Source: Pseudomonas inefficax (GTDB lineage: Bacteria > Pseudomonadota > Gammaproteobacteria > Pseudomonadales > Pseudomonadaceae). From it: 64,000 bases of DNA. The position numbers were made by a program, and so were the translations under genes. Positions 55,932 to 64,000 of this stretch are shown in pieces (the first letter of the stretch is position 1; each line of letters opens with the position of its first letter). The notes below the pieces were generated by a model. It was not told the DNA's origin. It worked only from the letters and a program-made list of their open reading frames with translations, and ran no database searches. The stretch spans positions 1 through 64,000 of the forward strand of contig NZ_OPYN01000175.1 of assembly GCF_900277125.1 (NCBI RefSeq), in the 5' to 3' direction.

Positions 55932-58582
55932 GGGGTTTCGCTTTCGGTTTCAGGTTGAGGAGGCAGCGGCAAGCATAAAGTGATGCTGGTGCCCTGGCCA
56001 TCGATGCCTTCGCCGACCAAAATCTGCCCGCCATGGGCGCCGATCATGCCCTGGCAGATCGCCAGGCCCAGGCCGGTGCCCTGCCCGCCGCGGTCGCCGC
56101 GAGCGGCGGTGTAGAACATGTCGAAGATCTTCTCGCGGTCAGCCACGGGAATGCCGGGGCCCTGGTCGCTGACGGCGAAACACAACCGGGCGTCCTGCAC
56201 CGCCACCTGCAGTTCCAACCGGCCATTGGCTGGCGAGAAGCGCGCGGCATTTTCCAGCACGTTGACCAACGCCTGCTCGATCAGTGCCGCGTGGACGTAC
56301 AGCAACGGCAGCTCGGCCGGCACGTCAGTGTGCACCCGCAGCGGCGCCAACACAGCGCGCAGGCGGTTGAGCGCGCTGCCTACGATGTCGGCCGGGGCCA
56401 CCCAGTCGCGGGCCAGCTTCAAGCCGCCATGGCCCAGGCGGGTCATGTCGAGCAGGTTCTGAATGTAGCGGTCGAGGCGTTCGGCCTCGTTGCGGGTGCC
56501 CTCCAGCAGTTCTCGGCGGTCGGCGGTGGGGATCGCCTCGCCCAGCGCCAGCAGGCTGTCGATGCTGCCGCGCATGGCGGTCAGTGGGGTACGCAAGTCA
56601 TGGGAAACGGATGCAAGCAAGGCGCTGCGCAGCTGCTCGGTTTCGCCATGCAGGCGCGCGGCCTCCAGCTGTTCGGCCAGACGGGCGCGCGCCAGGGCCT
56701 GGGCCAGTGGTTGACCAAGGGCGGTGAGCAGGCGTCGGCGCGGATCGCTAAGCGGCCGGCCCGAACGCGGGCGCACACCGAGCAGTGCCAGGGGCTGCTC
56801 ATCTACCGCCAACGGCCACCACCACCAACGGCCATTGGGCAAGGTGTCGCTGCCATGACCGGCGGCCTGGCCGTGCTGCCAGGCCCACTCTGCGGCGGCG
56901 CGTTCGTTATCGCTGAAGGCATGGGCTTCGCCGCTGGCCACCTGCAATCGGCCTTCGACATCGCGCTCCAGCAGGCACACCTGCATGTCCTGCCAACCGT
57001 CCAGGTGCTGGCCGGCAGCGTTAAGCACCGCCTGGCGGTCGGTGGCCACTGTCAACCGGCGCGACAGGTCAAGCAGCTGGCTGGTCTGCGCCTGGGTCTC
57101 GCGCAGCGCCTGCAACTGGCGACGCTGGCGGGCGGCCAGGTTGCCGGTGAGCGCGGCCATCAACAGAAAGAACACCAAGGTCAGCACGTCTTCCTCGCGC
57201 TGGATCCTGAACGACAGGTTGGGCGGGATGAACAGGAAGTCGTAGGCCAGGAACGACATTACCGCGCAGGCCAGCGCAGGCCCCAGGCTGCTGCGCACCG
57301 CCACCAGCAACACCGCGGCCAGGAACACCAGCGAGATATTGGGCAGGGCCAGCACACTCGACACCGCCCAGGCCAGGCCCGCGGCCATGACCGTGGCCAG
57401 CAGCGCCAGCAGGTAATGGCGCCAGACCCACACCCGCCGCACCGCCGATCGTGGCGCTTGCGGCTGCGCGTCGCGGTCCAGCACGTTGATTTCCAGGCCG
57501 TGGCTTTCGCGCAATAGTCGCGCGGCCACACCGGCACCGAACAGGCGCCGGCGCAGGCGGTCACGGGACTGCCCGACCAGCACCAGGCTGGCCCGCCGTT
57601 CGGCGGCATGCTGGATCAGCGTGCGCACCACTTCGCCGGCACGCAGCAGTACCACCTCCCCGCCCAGGCGTTCGGCCAGTTGCTGGGCAGCTTGCAGGCG
57701 CAGCCGTGCGGTTTCGTCGCGCAGGCGGCCGTTGTCCACGTGCACCAGGCTCCAGGGCAGGTGGCGGCGTTGCGCCACGCGGCTGGCATGACGCACCAGG
57801 CGTTCGGCCTGGTCGTCGCCATCCACGCCTACCAGCAAGCGCCCACGCAGGGCTGGGGCTTCCTGGCCGCGCTGGCGATAGCCGTGGGCCAGGTCGGCAT
57901 CCACCTGGGCAGCAGCGGTCTGCATGGCCAGCTCGCGCAGGGCGGTAAGGTTGGTTTGCGAGAAGAACGCATCGATGGCGGCCCGCGCCTGCTCGGGCAC
58001 GTACACCTTGCCTTCGCGCAGGCGTTCGAGCAGCTCACGGGGTGGCAGGTCGATCAGCACCAGCTCGAACGCTTCCTGCAGTACCCAGTCCGGCAGGGTT
58101 TCGCGCACTTGCACGCCGGTAATATCGCGGACCTTGTCGTTGAGGCTTTCCAGGTGCTGGACGTTGACCGTGGTGTACACGTCGATGCCGGCAGCCAGCA
58201 GCTCCTGTACGTCTTGCCAACGTTTGGCGTGGCGGCTGCCGGGGGCATTGGTGTGGGCCAGTTCGTCGACCAGCACCAGGGCCGGCGCGGCCTTGAGCAG
58301 GCCGTCGAGGTCCATTTCCTCGAGGGTGACGCCGCGGTATTGGCTGCGCAGCAGGGGCTGCTGCTGAAGGCCGCCGAGCAGTACCTCGGTTTCGGCGCGG
58401 CCATGGGTTTCGACCACTCCGGCCAGCACTTGAACGCCCTGGCGTTGCTGGGCGTGGGCGGCCTGGAGCATGGCGAAGGTCTTGCCGACGCCGGGGGCGG
58501 CGCCAAGGAACACCTTCAGCCGGCCCCGGCCGGTTCGCGGGAGGGTAGCCAACAGCGCGTCTGCGCGGGTGGAGTCACTCAT
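55928..58582 (-). CDS. kdpD: KDP operon sensor histidine kinase
   Basis: Sensor kinase of 884 residues. A cytoplasmic N-terminal KdpD domain has Walker A GAAPGVGKT (about 27-35); next is a USP domain; then four membrane helices (about 395-495), a GAF-like part, the HisKA box SVSHDLRTPLTAM with His at about 661, and an ATPase domain with N (LENAARF) and G boxes. It phosphorylates KdpE in response to low potassium or high osmolarity. A REP pair separates it from kdpC. Confidence 0.96.
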   Translation of the reverse strand: MSDSTRADALLATLPRTGRGRLKVFLGAAPGVGKTFAMLQAAHAQQRQGVQVLAGVVETHGRAETEVLLGGLQQQPLLRSQYRGVTLEEMDLDGLLKAAPALVLVDELAHTNAPGSRHAKRWQDVQELLAAGIDVYTTVNVQHLESLNDKVRDITGVQVRETLPDWVLQEAFELVLIDLPPRELLERLREGKVYVPEQARAAIDAFFSQTNLTALRELAMQTAAAQVDADLAHGYRQRGQEAPALRGRLLVGVDGDDQAERLVRHASRVAQRRHLPWSLVHVDNGRLRDETARLRLQAAQQLAERLGGEVVLLRAGEVVRTLIQHAAERRASLVLVGQSRDRLRRRLFGAGVAARLLRESHGLEINVLDRDAQPQAPRSAVRRVWVWRHYLLALLATVMAAGLAWAVSSVLALPNISLVFLAAVLLVAVRSSLGPALACAVMSFLAYDFLFIPPNLSFRIQREEDVLTLVFFLLMAALTGNLAARQRRQLQALRETQAQTSQLLDLSRRLTVATDRQAVLNAAGQHLDGWQDMQVCLLERDVEGRLQVASGEAHAFSDNERAAAEWAWQHGQAAGHGSDTLPNGRWWWWPLAVDEQPLALLGVRPRSGRPLSDPRRRLLTALGQPLAQALARARLAEQLEAARLHGETEQLRSALLASVSHDLRTPLTAMRGSIDSLLALGEAIPTADRRELLEGTRNEAERLDRYIQNLLDMTRLGHGGLKLARDWVAPADIVGSALNRLRAVLAPLRVHTDVPAELPLLYVHAALIEQALVNVLENAARFSPANGRLELQVAVQDARLCFAVSDQGPGIPVADREKIFDMFYTAARGDRGGQGTGLGLAICQGMIGAHGGQILVGEGIDGQGTSITLCLPLPPQPETESETP

Positions 58583-58634
58583 CTTTCATCCTTTGTGTGG
58601 CGGCGTCCTGCAGCCTCTTTTGGGCCTGCTTCGC

Positions 58635-58726
58635 AGGCCTTCGCGGGCTTGCCCGCTCCCACAGGGTGATCGCAATACTCGGAAGCTGCGCTGTACCTGT
58701 GGGAGCGGGCAAGCCCGCGAAGGGCC
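58635..58726. repeat. REP pair between kdpC and kdpD
   Basis: AGGCCTTCGCGGGCTTGCCC and the mirror image ending CGCGAAGGGCC. It lies in the 161-base gap between the structural and regulatory kdp genes and may reduce read-through. Confidence 0.88.
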
Positions 58727-58743
58727 GCAAAGCGGCCCCGATA

Positions 58744-59295
58744 TCAGTGACCCAGCTGCTCAAGTGCCTGGTTCAAGGCCAGCACATTGACCACCGGCGG
58801 GCCGATCAATGGGTGCAGGGTGGCCTCTTCCAGCAAGCCTTGCAAGCGCTCCACCGGCAACTGCCGCGCCGCCGCCACCCGAGGGATCTGGTAAGCCACG
58901 GCCTCCGGTGGCAGGTGCGGGTCGAGGCCGCTGCCCGAAGTGGTCAGCAACGCCTGGGGCACCGGCCCCTGCTGCGCCCGGTACAACGCAGCCGCATCAC
59001 CCTTGACCCGCTCGGCCAGCGCCGGGTTGCTCGGCGACAGGTTGCTGGCGCCGCTGGCTACGGTAGCGTAGGCGCCCGCCGACGGCCGTGCGTGGAACCA
59101 GCCATCACCCTGGAAATCCTGGGCGATCAGCGCCGAACCGCGCACCCGGCCCTGGTCATCGCGCACCAGGCTGCCATTGGCCTGGTTGGGGAAAGCCACC
59201 TGGGCAATGCCAGTCACCGCCAGCGGATACAGCGCGCCAGTCACCAAAGTCATCAACAGGGCCAGGCTCAATGCCGGGCGTACATAAGCATTCAT
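58744..59295 (-). CDS. kdpC: Potassium-transporting ATPase subunit C
   Basis: Single-span subunit of 183 residues that increases ATP binding in the KdpFABC pump. The N-terminal helix (SLALLMTLVTGALYPLAVTG) and the family stretches GSGLDPHLPPEA and HPLIGPPVVNVLALN are present. The ATG at 59295 has GGAGG six bases upstream; one at 59325 lies near the kdpB stop. Confidence 0.97.
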   Translation of the reverse strand: MNAYVRPALSLALLMTLVTGALYPLAVTGIAQVAFPNQANGSLVRDDQGRVRGSALIAQDFQGDGWFHARPSAGAYATVASGASNLSPSNPALAERVKGDAAALYRAQQGPVPQALLTTSGSGLDPHLPPEAVAYQIPRVAAARQLPVERLQGLLEEATLHPLIGPPVVNVLALNQALEQLGH

Positions 59296-59305
59296 GTTGG
59301 CCTCC

Positions 59306-61360
59306 TCAGACCAGGTGCAGGGCATTGAGCAGCAGATCGATCAGCTTGATACCGGCAAACGGCACGACAATGCCGCCCAGCCCGTAGATCAGCAGGTTGC
59401 GACGCAGCAGGTGCGCCGCACTGGCCGCCTGCACCCGCACACCACGCAGCGCCAGTGGAATCAGCACGATGATGATCAGCGCGTTGAACACGATGGCCGA
59501 CAGAATCGCACTCTGCGGGCTGGCCAGGTGCATCAGGTTGAGTACCCCCAGCTGCGGGTAGATGGCGGCGAACAGCGCCGGCAGGATGGCGAAGTACTTG
59601 GCTACATCGTTGGCGATGGAGAAGGTGGTCAGCGCGCCGCGGGTCACCAGCAGTTCCTTGCCGACCTGCACCACGTCCAGCAACTTGGTCGGGTCGCTGT
59701 CCAGGTCGACCATGTTGGCCGCCTCGCGCGCAGCCTGGGTGCCGTCGTTCATGGCCATGCCCACATCAGCCTGGGCCAGTGCCGGGGCGTCGTTGGCACC
59801 GTCGCCGCACATGGCCACCAGGCGGCCGTCGTTCTGCTCCTGGCGGATCCGCGCCAGCTTCTTCTCGGGCGTGGCCTCGGCCAGCACGTCATCCACGCCG
59901 GCCTCGGCAGCGATGGCGGCAGCAGTCAGCGGGTTATCGCCGGTCACCATCACCGTGCGAATGCCCAGCTTGCGCAGCTCGGCAAAGCGCTCGCGGATGC
60001 CGGGCTTGACCACGTCCTTGAGGTGGATCACGCCGAGCAGGCGCTTGTCGATGCACACCAGCAATGGTGTACCGCCGCTCTGGGCAATGCGCTCCACTTC
60101 ACGGGCCAGTGCCTGGGGCATTTCCAGGCGTTGCATGCCGACGAACGCCAGCACGGCATCGACGGCGCCCTTGCGGTAGCGGCGCTGCTGCAAGTCGATG
60201 CCCGACAGGCGCGTCTCGGCGCTGAAAGCCACCGCCTCGAACTGCCCGGCGGCTGGTTCGACGAAGTCGTGCAGCTGACGCAGGTACTCGACGATCGACT
60301 TGCCTTCGGCGGTGTCGTCCGCCAGCGAGGCCAGCAAGGCGCCCTCCCCCAGCTCGCGAGCGGTAATGCCCGGTGCGGCGTGCAGCGCACTGCAGCGGCG
60401 GTTGCCGAAGGTGATGGTACCGGTCTTGTCGAGCATCAGCGTATGCACATCACCGGCAGCTTCCACCGCACGGCCCGAGCGGGCGATGACGTTCAACCGC
60501 ACCAGCCGGTCCATGCCGGCGATACCGATGGCTGACAGCAGGCCACCGATGGTGGTGGGGATCAGCGTCACCAGCAGCGCAGCGAGGAAGATCAGCGGCA
60601 AGCTGCCACCCACGAAGTGGGCAAACGGCTGCAGCGTCACTACGACGACAAGGAAGATCAGGGTCAGGCCGATCAGCAGGATGTCGAGGGCGATCTCGTT
60701 CGGGGTCTTCTGCCGCTTGGCGCCTTCGACCAGGGCAATCATGCGGTCGAGGGTCGACTCGCCCGGGTTGCTGGTGATGCGGATCAACAACCAGTCGGAG
60801 ACCAGCCGGGTATTGCCGGTCACCGCCGAGCGGTCGCCGCCGGACTCGCGGATCACCGGCGCGGACTCGCCGGTAATGGCGGCCTCGTTGACCGCAGCGA
60901 TACCGTCGAGCACTTCGCCGTCACCGGGGATCATTTCGCCGGCCACCACGCGCACCACGTCGTCCTTGCGCAGCGCGCTGGCCGCGACGGTCTCATAGCT
61001 GCCATCGCGCTTGCGACGCTGGGCGGCAAGGCCCTGGCTACCGGCCTTGAGGCTATCGGCGCGGGCCTTGCCACGGCCTTCGGCCAGGGCCTCGGCGAAG
61101 TTGGCGAACAGCACGGTGAACCACAGCCACAGGGCAATCTGCACGGCTACGCCGGTGCTTACGCCGCTGCCGGGGGCGAAACACAGGACGGTGGTCAGCA
61201 CAGCAGTCAGGGCGACCACCAGCATCACCGGCGAGCGCTTGAGCTGACGCGGGTCGAGCTTGACGAATGCCTGCACCAGCGCCGGGCGCCACAGCGCGGC
61301 GAAGCGGGTCTGGTCCTTGGCACTGTGCCGGGCTTGTACTTCAGGAATGGGCATGTTCAT
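59306..61360 (-). CDS. kdpB: Potassium-transporting P-type ATPase subunit B
   Basis: Catalytic subunit of the KdpFABC potassium pump, 684 residues. The phosphorylation motif DKTGT is at about residue 311, with TGES in the actuator domain (ITGESAPVIRESGGD) and GDGANDAPALAQADVG in the hinge. Ten bases from kdpC and nine from kdpA. Confidence 0.98.
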   Translation of the reverse strand: MNMPIPEVQARHSAKDQTRFAALWRPALVQAFVKLDPRQLKRSPVMLVVALTAVLTTVLCFAPGSGVSTGVAVQIALWLWFTVLFANFAEALAEGRGKARADSLKAGSQGLAAQRRKRDGSYETVAASALRKDDVVRVVAGEMIPGDGEVLDGIAAVNEAAITGESAPVIRESGGDRSAVTGNTRLVSDWLLIRITSNPGESTLDRMIALVEGAKRQKTPNEIALDILLIGLTLIFLVVVVTLQPFAHFVGGSLPLIFLAALLVTLIPTTIGGLLSAIGIAGMDRLVRLNVIARSGRAVEAAGDVHTLMLDKTGTITFGNRRCSALHAAPGITARELGEGALLASLADDTAEGKSIVEYLRQLHDFVEPAAGQFEAVAFSAETRLSGIDLQQRRYRKGAVDAVLAFVGMQRLEMPQALAREVERIAQSGGTPLLVCIDKRLLGVIHLKDVVKPGIRERFAELRKLGIRTVMVTGDNPLTAAAIAAEAGVDDVLAEATPEKKLARIRQEQNDGRLVAMCGDGANDAPALAQADVGMAMNDGTQAAREAANMVDLDSDPTKLLDVVQVGKELLVTRGALTTFSIANDVAKYFAILPALFAAIYPQLGVLNLMHLASPQSAILSAIVFNALIIIVLIPLALRGVRVQAASAAHLLRRNLLIYGLGGIVVPFAGIKLIDLLLNALHLV

Positions 61361-61369
61361 GTTCGGTCC

Positions 61370-63064
61370 TCAAAAACCCAGGCTCAAGTGTTCGGCGATC
61401 GGCCCAAGGGCCAGGGTCGGCAGGAAGGTCAGGCCACCGACCAGCAGGATGGTGACCAGCAGCAGGCCGGTGAACAGCGGGCCATGGGTGGGGAAGCTGT
61501 TGAGCCCCTGGGGTGCGCTTTTCTTTGCCGCCAGGCAGCCGGCCAGCGCCAGCACCGGCAGGATGTAGCCGAAGCGACCGACAAGCATGGCCAGGCCGAT
61601 CATCAGGTTGTGGAACACCGTGTTGGCACCGAAGCCGGCAAAGGCCGAGCCGTTGTTGGCCGTGCCCGAGGTGTAGGCATACAGCAGTTGGCTGAAGCCA
61701 TGCGCACCCGGGTTGCTTACTGCACCGGCCGGGCCTGGCAGGCTTGCGGCGATTGCCCCGAGCACCAACACGCCGACCGGCATCACCAGCAGGGTCGCCA
61801 CCAGCAACTGCACTTCGCGGGCCTGCAGCTTCTTGCCCAGGTATTCCGGGGTGCGGCCGATCATCAGCCCGGCCAGGAACACTGCGATCAACACGAACAG
61901 CAACATGCCGTAAAGCCCTGCACCGACGCCGCCGAAGATCACCTCACCGACCATCATGTTGACCATCGCCACCATGCCGGTCAGCGGGTTGAGGCTGTCA
62001 TGCATGGCATTGACCGAACCGTTGGAGGCTGAGGTGGTAGTCACTGTCCACAGCACCGAACCGGTGGTGCCGAAGCGGCTTTCCTTGCCCTCCATGGGGG
62101 CGCTTTGCTGTACCTGCGCGCTCTCGAGGGCCGGGTTGGGCTGGTACTCGGACCACAACGCCGTGCTGCCGCCGATCAGAAACAAGGCAAGCATGCAGGC
62201 AAGGATGGCGCGGCTCTGGCGCAGGTCCTTCACGTAGTGGCCAAAGGTGAATACCAGCGCCACCGGGATGAGAATGATCGAAGCCACCTCGAACAGGTTG
62301 CTCCAGGCCGTGGGGTTTTCGAACGGGTGCGCCGAGTTGACGCCGAAGAAGCCTCCGCCGTTGGTACCCAACTGCTTGATGGCGATCTGGCTGGCGGCCG
62401 GGCCCAGCGGAATGGTCTGCTCGGTGCCTTGCAGGGTGACCGCGTGGGCATAGTCGGCCAAGGTTTGTGGTACGCCCTGCCATACCAGCAGCAATGCCAG
62501 CAGCAGGCATAGCGGCAGCAAGCCGTAGAGGGTGGCGCGGGTCATGTCGACCCAGAAGTTGCCCAGCGTCGTGGCGCTGCGCCGGGCGATGCCACGGCAC
62601 AGGGCGACCAGCACGGCCAGGCCGGTGGCGGCGCTGACGAAGTTCTGCACGGTCAGGCCGAGCATCTGGCTCAGGTAGCTGACCGACGCCTCACCGCTGT
62701 AGGCCTGCCAGTTGGTGTTGGTGACGAAACTGACGGCGGTGTTGAACGCCAGCGACCATTCCTGGCCGGGCAGATGCTGCGGGTTCAATGGCAGGTAGCC
62801 CTGCAACAGCAGCACGGCGAACAGCAGCAGGAACCCGGCCAGGTTGAAGGCCAGCAGGGCCAGGGTGTACTGCTGCCAGTTCTGTTCCTGGCTGGCGCGC
62901 ACGCCCGCCAGCCGGTAGCAGGCCTGCTCGACCGGGCCCAGCATGGGCGACAGCCAGGTGCGCTGGCCTTCCATGACCTTGAAGTAGAACCGCCCGAGCC
63001 AGGGTGCCGGTAGCAGCACGATAGCGAAAAATGCCAACAGCAAGGCGAAGTCGTAACTGTGCAT
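61370..63064 (-). CDS. kdpA: Potassium-transporting ATPase subunit A (channel-like)
   Basis: Channel-like subunit that selects potassium, 564 residues and about ten helices. It has the four KcsA-like repeats, with the filter-type stretches SFVTNTNWQAYSGE, LGTNGGGFFGVNSAHPFENP and TSGTANNGSAF. Starts MHSYDFALLLAFFAIVLLPA. Nine bases downstream of kdpF. Confidence 0.98.
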   Translation of the reverse strand: MHSYDFALLLAFFAIVLLPAPWLGRFYFKVMEGQRTWLSPMLGPVEQACYRLAGVRASQEQNWQQYTLALLAFNLAGFLLLFAVLLLQGYLPLNPQHLPGQEWSLAFNTAVSFVTNTNWQAYSGEASVSYLSQMLGLTVQNFVSAATGLAVLVALCRGIARRSATTLGNFWVDMTRATLYGLLPLCLLLALLLVWQGVPQTLADYAHAVTLQGTEQTIPLGPAASQIAIKQLGTNGGGFFGVNSAHPFENPTAWSNLFEVASIILIPVALVFTFGHYVKDLRQSRAILACMLALFLIGGSTALWSEYQPNPALESAQVQQSAPMEGKESRFGTTGSVLWTVTTTSASNGSVNAMHDSLNPLTGMVAMVNMMVGEVIFGGVGAGLYGMLLFVLIAVFLAGLMIGRTPEYLGKKLQAREVQLLVATLLVMPVGVLVLGAIAASLPGPAGAVSNPGAHGFSQLLYAYTSGTANNGSAFAGFGANTVFHNLMIGLAMLVGRFGYILPVLALAGCLAAKKSAPQGLNSFPTHGPLFTGLLLVTILLVGGLTFLPTLALGPIAEHLSLGF

Positions 63065-63073
63065 GGCCGCTCC

Positions 63074-63163
63074 CTAGCTGCGATCGGCGCGCAGCAGCGC
63101 CACCAGCAGATAAAACGCCAATGCCAACGCCAGCAGCAGTGACAGCCCGTCGAGCATGTTCAT
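63074..63163 (-). CDS. kdpF: Potassium-transporting ATPase subunit F
   Basis: Tiny membrane peptide of 29 residues: MNMLDGLSLLLALALAFYLL, then VALLRADRS. One helix and a basic tail, as in other KdpF, which stabilises the KdpABC complex. GGAG lies eight bases before the ATG at 63163. First gene of the kdp operon. Confidence 0.9.
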   Translation of the reverse strand: MNMLDGLSLLLALALAFYLLVALLRADRS

Positions 63164-63252
63164 GTGTGGTTCTCCCCGTGGTGCGGCTTGGGCCGCTTTG
63201 GGGAAATTGTCCGAGGGAGAGGCGTAAAGGGGCGAGATCGGAGGATGGGGAT

Positions 63253-63273
63253 GGGAATAAAGAAGGTGTAAAG
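63253..63273 (-). promoter_or_regulatory. Candidate KdpE binding site
   Basis: On the minus strand, about 90 bases before kdpF, TTTACA (63267-63272) and TTTATT (63256-63261) form a direct repeat with a five-base spacer. The E. coli KdpE site is a pair of TTTAYA-like hexamers with five bases between. Inference from this match and the position. Confidence 0.5.
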
Positions 63274-63294
63274 ATCAGCGGTTTGGGTTGTCTG

Positions 63295-63399
63295 TACTGG
63301 CCTCTTCGCGGGTGAACCCGCTCCCACAGGGACTCCACAAGGCTCAAGGCCTGTGCTGTACCTGTGGGAGCGGGTTCACCCGCGAAGAGGCCGGTACAG
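63295..63399. repeat. REP pair
   Basis: TACTGGCCTCTTCGCGGGTG and the mirror image ending GCGAAGAGGCCGGTA, between the kdp promoter and the AI-2E family gene stop. Confidence 0.88.
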
Positions 63400-63401
63400 G
63401 T

Positions 63402-64000
63402 TTACTGCTGAGGCGGCTGCGGGGCGGCGTTGCGGCTCCAGTCCAGCAGCAGGCTGTAGCCGACCGCCAGCAAGGTCGGCCCGATGAACAAGCCAATGAA
63501 ACCAAAGGCGATCAAGCCGCCGAACACGCCCAGAAGCACGATCACCAACGGCAGGTTGCCGCCACGGCTGATCAGGTACGGCTTGAGCACGTTGTCCACC
63601 CCACTGATGATGAAGGTGCCCCAAACCCCCAGGAACACCGCCATGCCGTATTCGCCCTTCCATACCAGCCAGGCAGTGGCCGGAATCCAGGCCAGTGGCG
63701 GGCCCATGGGGATCAGGCTGAGCATGAAGGTCACCAGCCCGAGCACGATGGCCCCGGGCACACCGGCAATCAGGAAGCCGATCAACGCCAGTACTCCCTG
63801 CGCGGCGGCCGTCCCGATCACCCCGTTGACCACCCGCTGCACCGTACCGGCCACCAGCTCCAGGTAATACTCGGCGCGCTCGCCCATCAAGCGGTGCAGC
63901 AAGCGCAGGACGAACGCCGACAAGCGCGGGCCATCGCGGTAGAAGAAGAACACGAACACCAGGCTGAGGGTCAGCTCCAGCACACCGCTGCCGATCTGCG
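63402..64000 (-). CDS. AI-2E/PerM family transporter, C-terminal part
   Basis: The frame is open to the window edge, so only about 199 C-terminal residues are seen. It has repeated hydrophobic helices, with RVVNGVIGTAAAQGVLALIG, MLSLIPMGPPLAWIPATAWL and GVFGGLIAFGFIGLFIGPTLLA in pieces, typical of AI-2E family (PerM/YdiK-type) membrane proteins. The substrate cannot be told; many members are not AI-2 exporters. Confidence 0.88.
   Translation of the reverse strand, partial: QIGSGVLELTLSLVFVFFFYRDGPRLSAFVLRLLHRLMGERAEYYLELVAGTVQRVVNGVIGTAAAQGVLALIGFLIAGVPGAIVLGLVTFMLSLIPMGPPLAWIPATAWLVWKGEYGMAVFLGVWGTFIISGVDNVLKPYLISRGGNLPLVIVLLGVFGGLIAFGFIGLFIGPTLLAVGYSLLLDWSRNAAPQPPQQ

Overview
The window is GC-rich chromosomal DNA that looks like a Pseudomonas, most probably the P. 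putida group. The reasons are the fused NuoCD inside a complete nuoA-N operon, a ChrR-type quinone reductase, a second elongation factor G away from the str operon, and many copies of Pseudomonas REP repeats between genes. This is judged from protein and repeat content, not from an alignment.

Layout. 1-7.4 kb: 3' part of an EF-G gene, a SulP anion transporter, a two-gene unit of an AAA-type ATPase and an exported subtilisin-like protease, and a short secretin-like periplasmic protein. 7.5-11.2 kb: aceA (isocitrate lyase) behind a long leader, a small-protein region with one intact and one broken gene among REP pairs, and a YhhN-type membrane protein. 11.2-26.6 kb: the 13-gene respiratory complex I operon with a Fur-like box upstream and a clean terminator. 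26.6-28.5 kb: remnant of a P2-like prophage (Ogr/Delta, CI-type repressor, holin-like, GpL-like) plus a stand-alone LuxR-type DNA-binding protein. 28.6-38.7 kb: TonB-dependent receptor, ChrR, lysine/arginine decarboxylase, methyltransferase-rnhA-dnaQ, gloB and mltD. 38.9-46.3 kb: a Yej-type peptide ABC transporter with two tandem binding proteins. 46.3-51.2 kb: a REP-rich gap with a second broken small gene, a giant kinase/barrel/phospholyase fusion and a LysR regulator. 51.3-55.1 kb: a type VI secretion cargo locus (DUF4123 adaptor, VasX-like toxin, DUF6708 immunity) in which a deletion seems to have fused adaptor and toxin out of frame. 55.2-63.2 kb: kdpFABCDE for high-affinity potassium uptake, with a recognisable KdpE-type site. 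The window ends inside an AI-2E-family exporter gene.

Most of the sequence is core metabolism. The accessory and more surprising parts are the ATPase-subtilase pair with a nested operator, the wrecked T6SS toxin locus with intact immunity, the prophage remnant beside nuoN, the twin small-gene remnants inside REP elements, and the three-domain phospholyase. No rRNA, tRNA, CRISPR array, transposase or integrase was seen.
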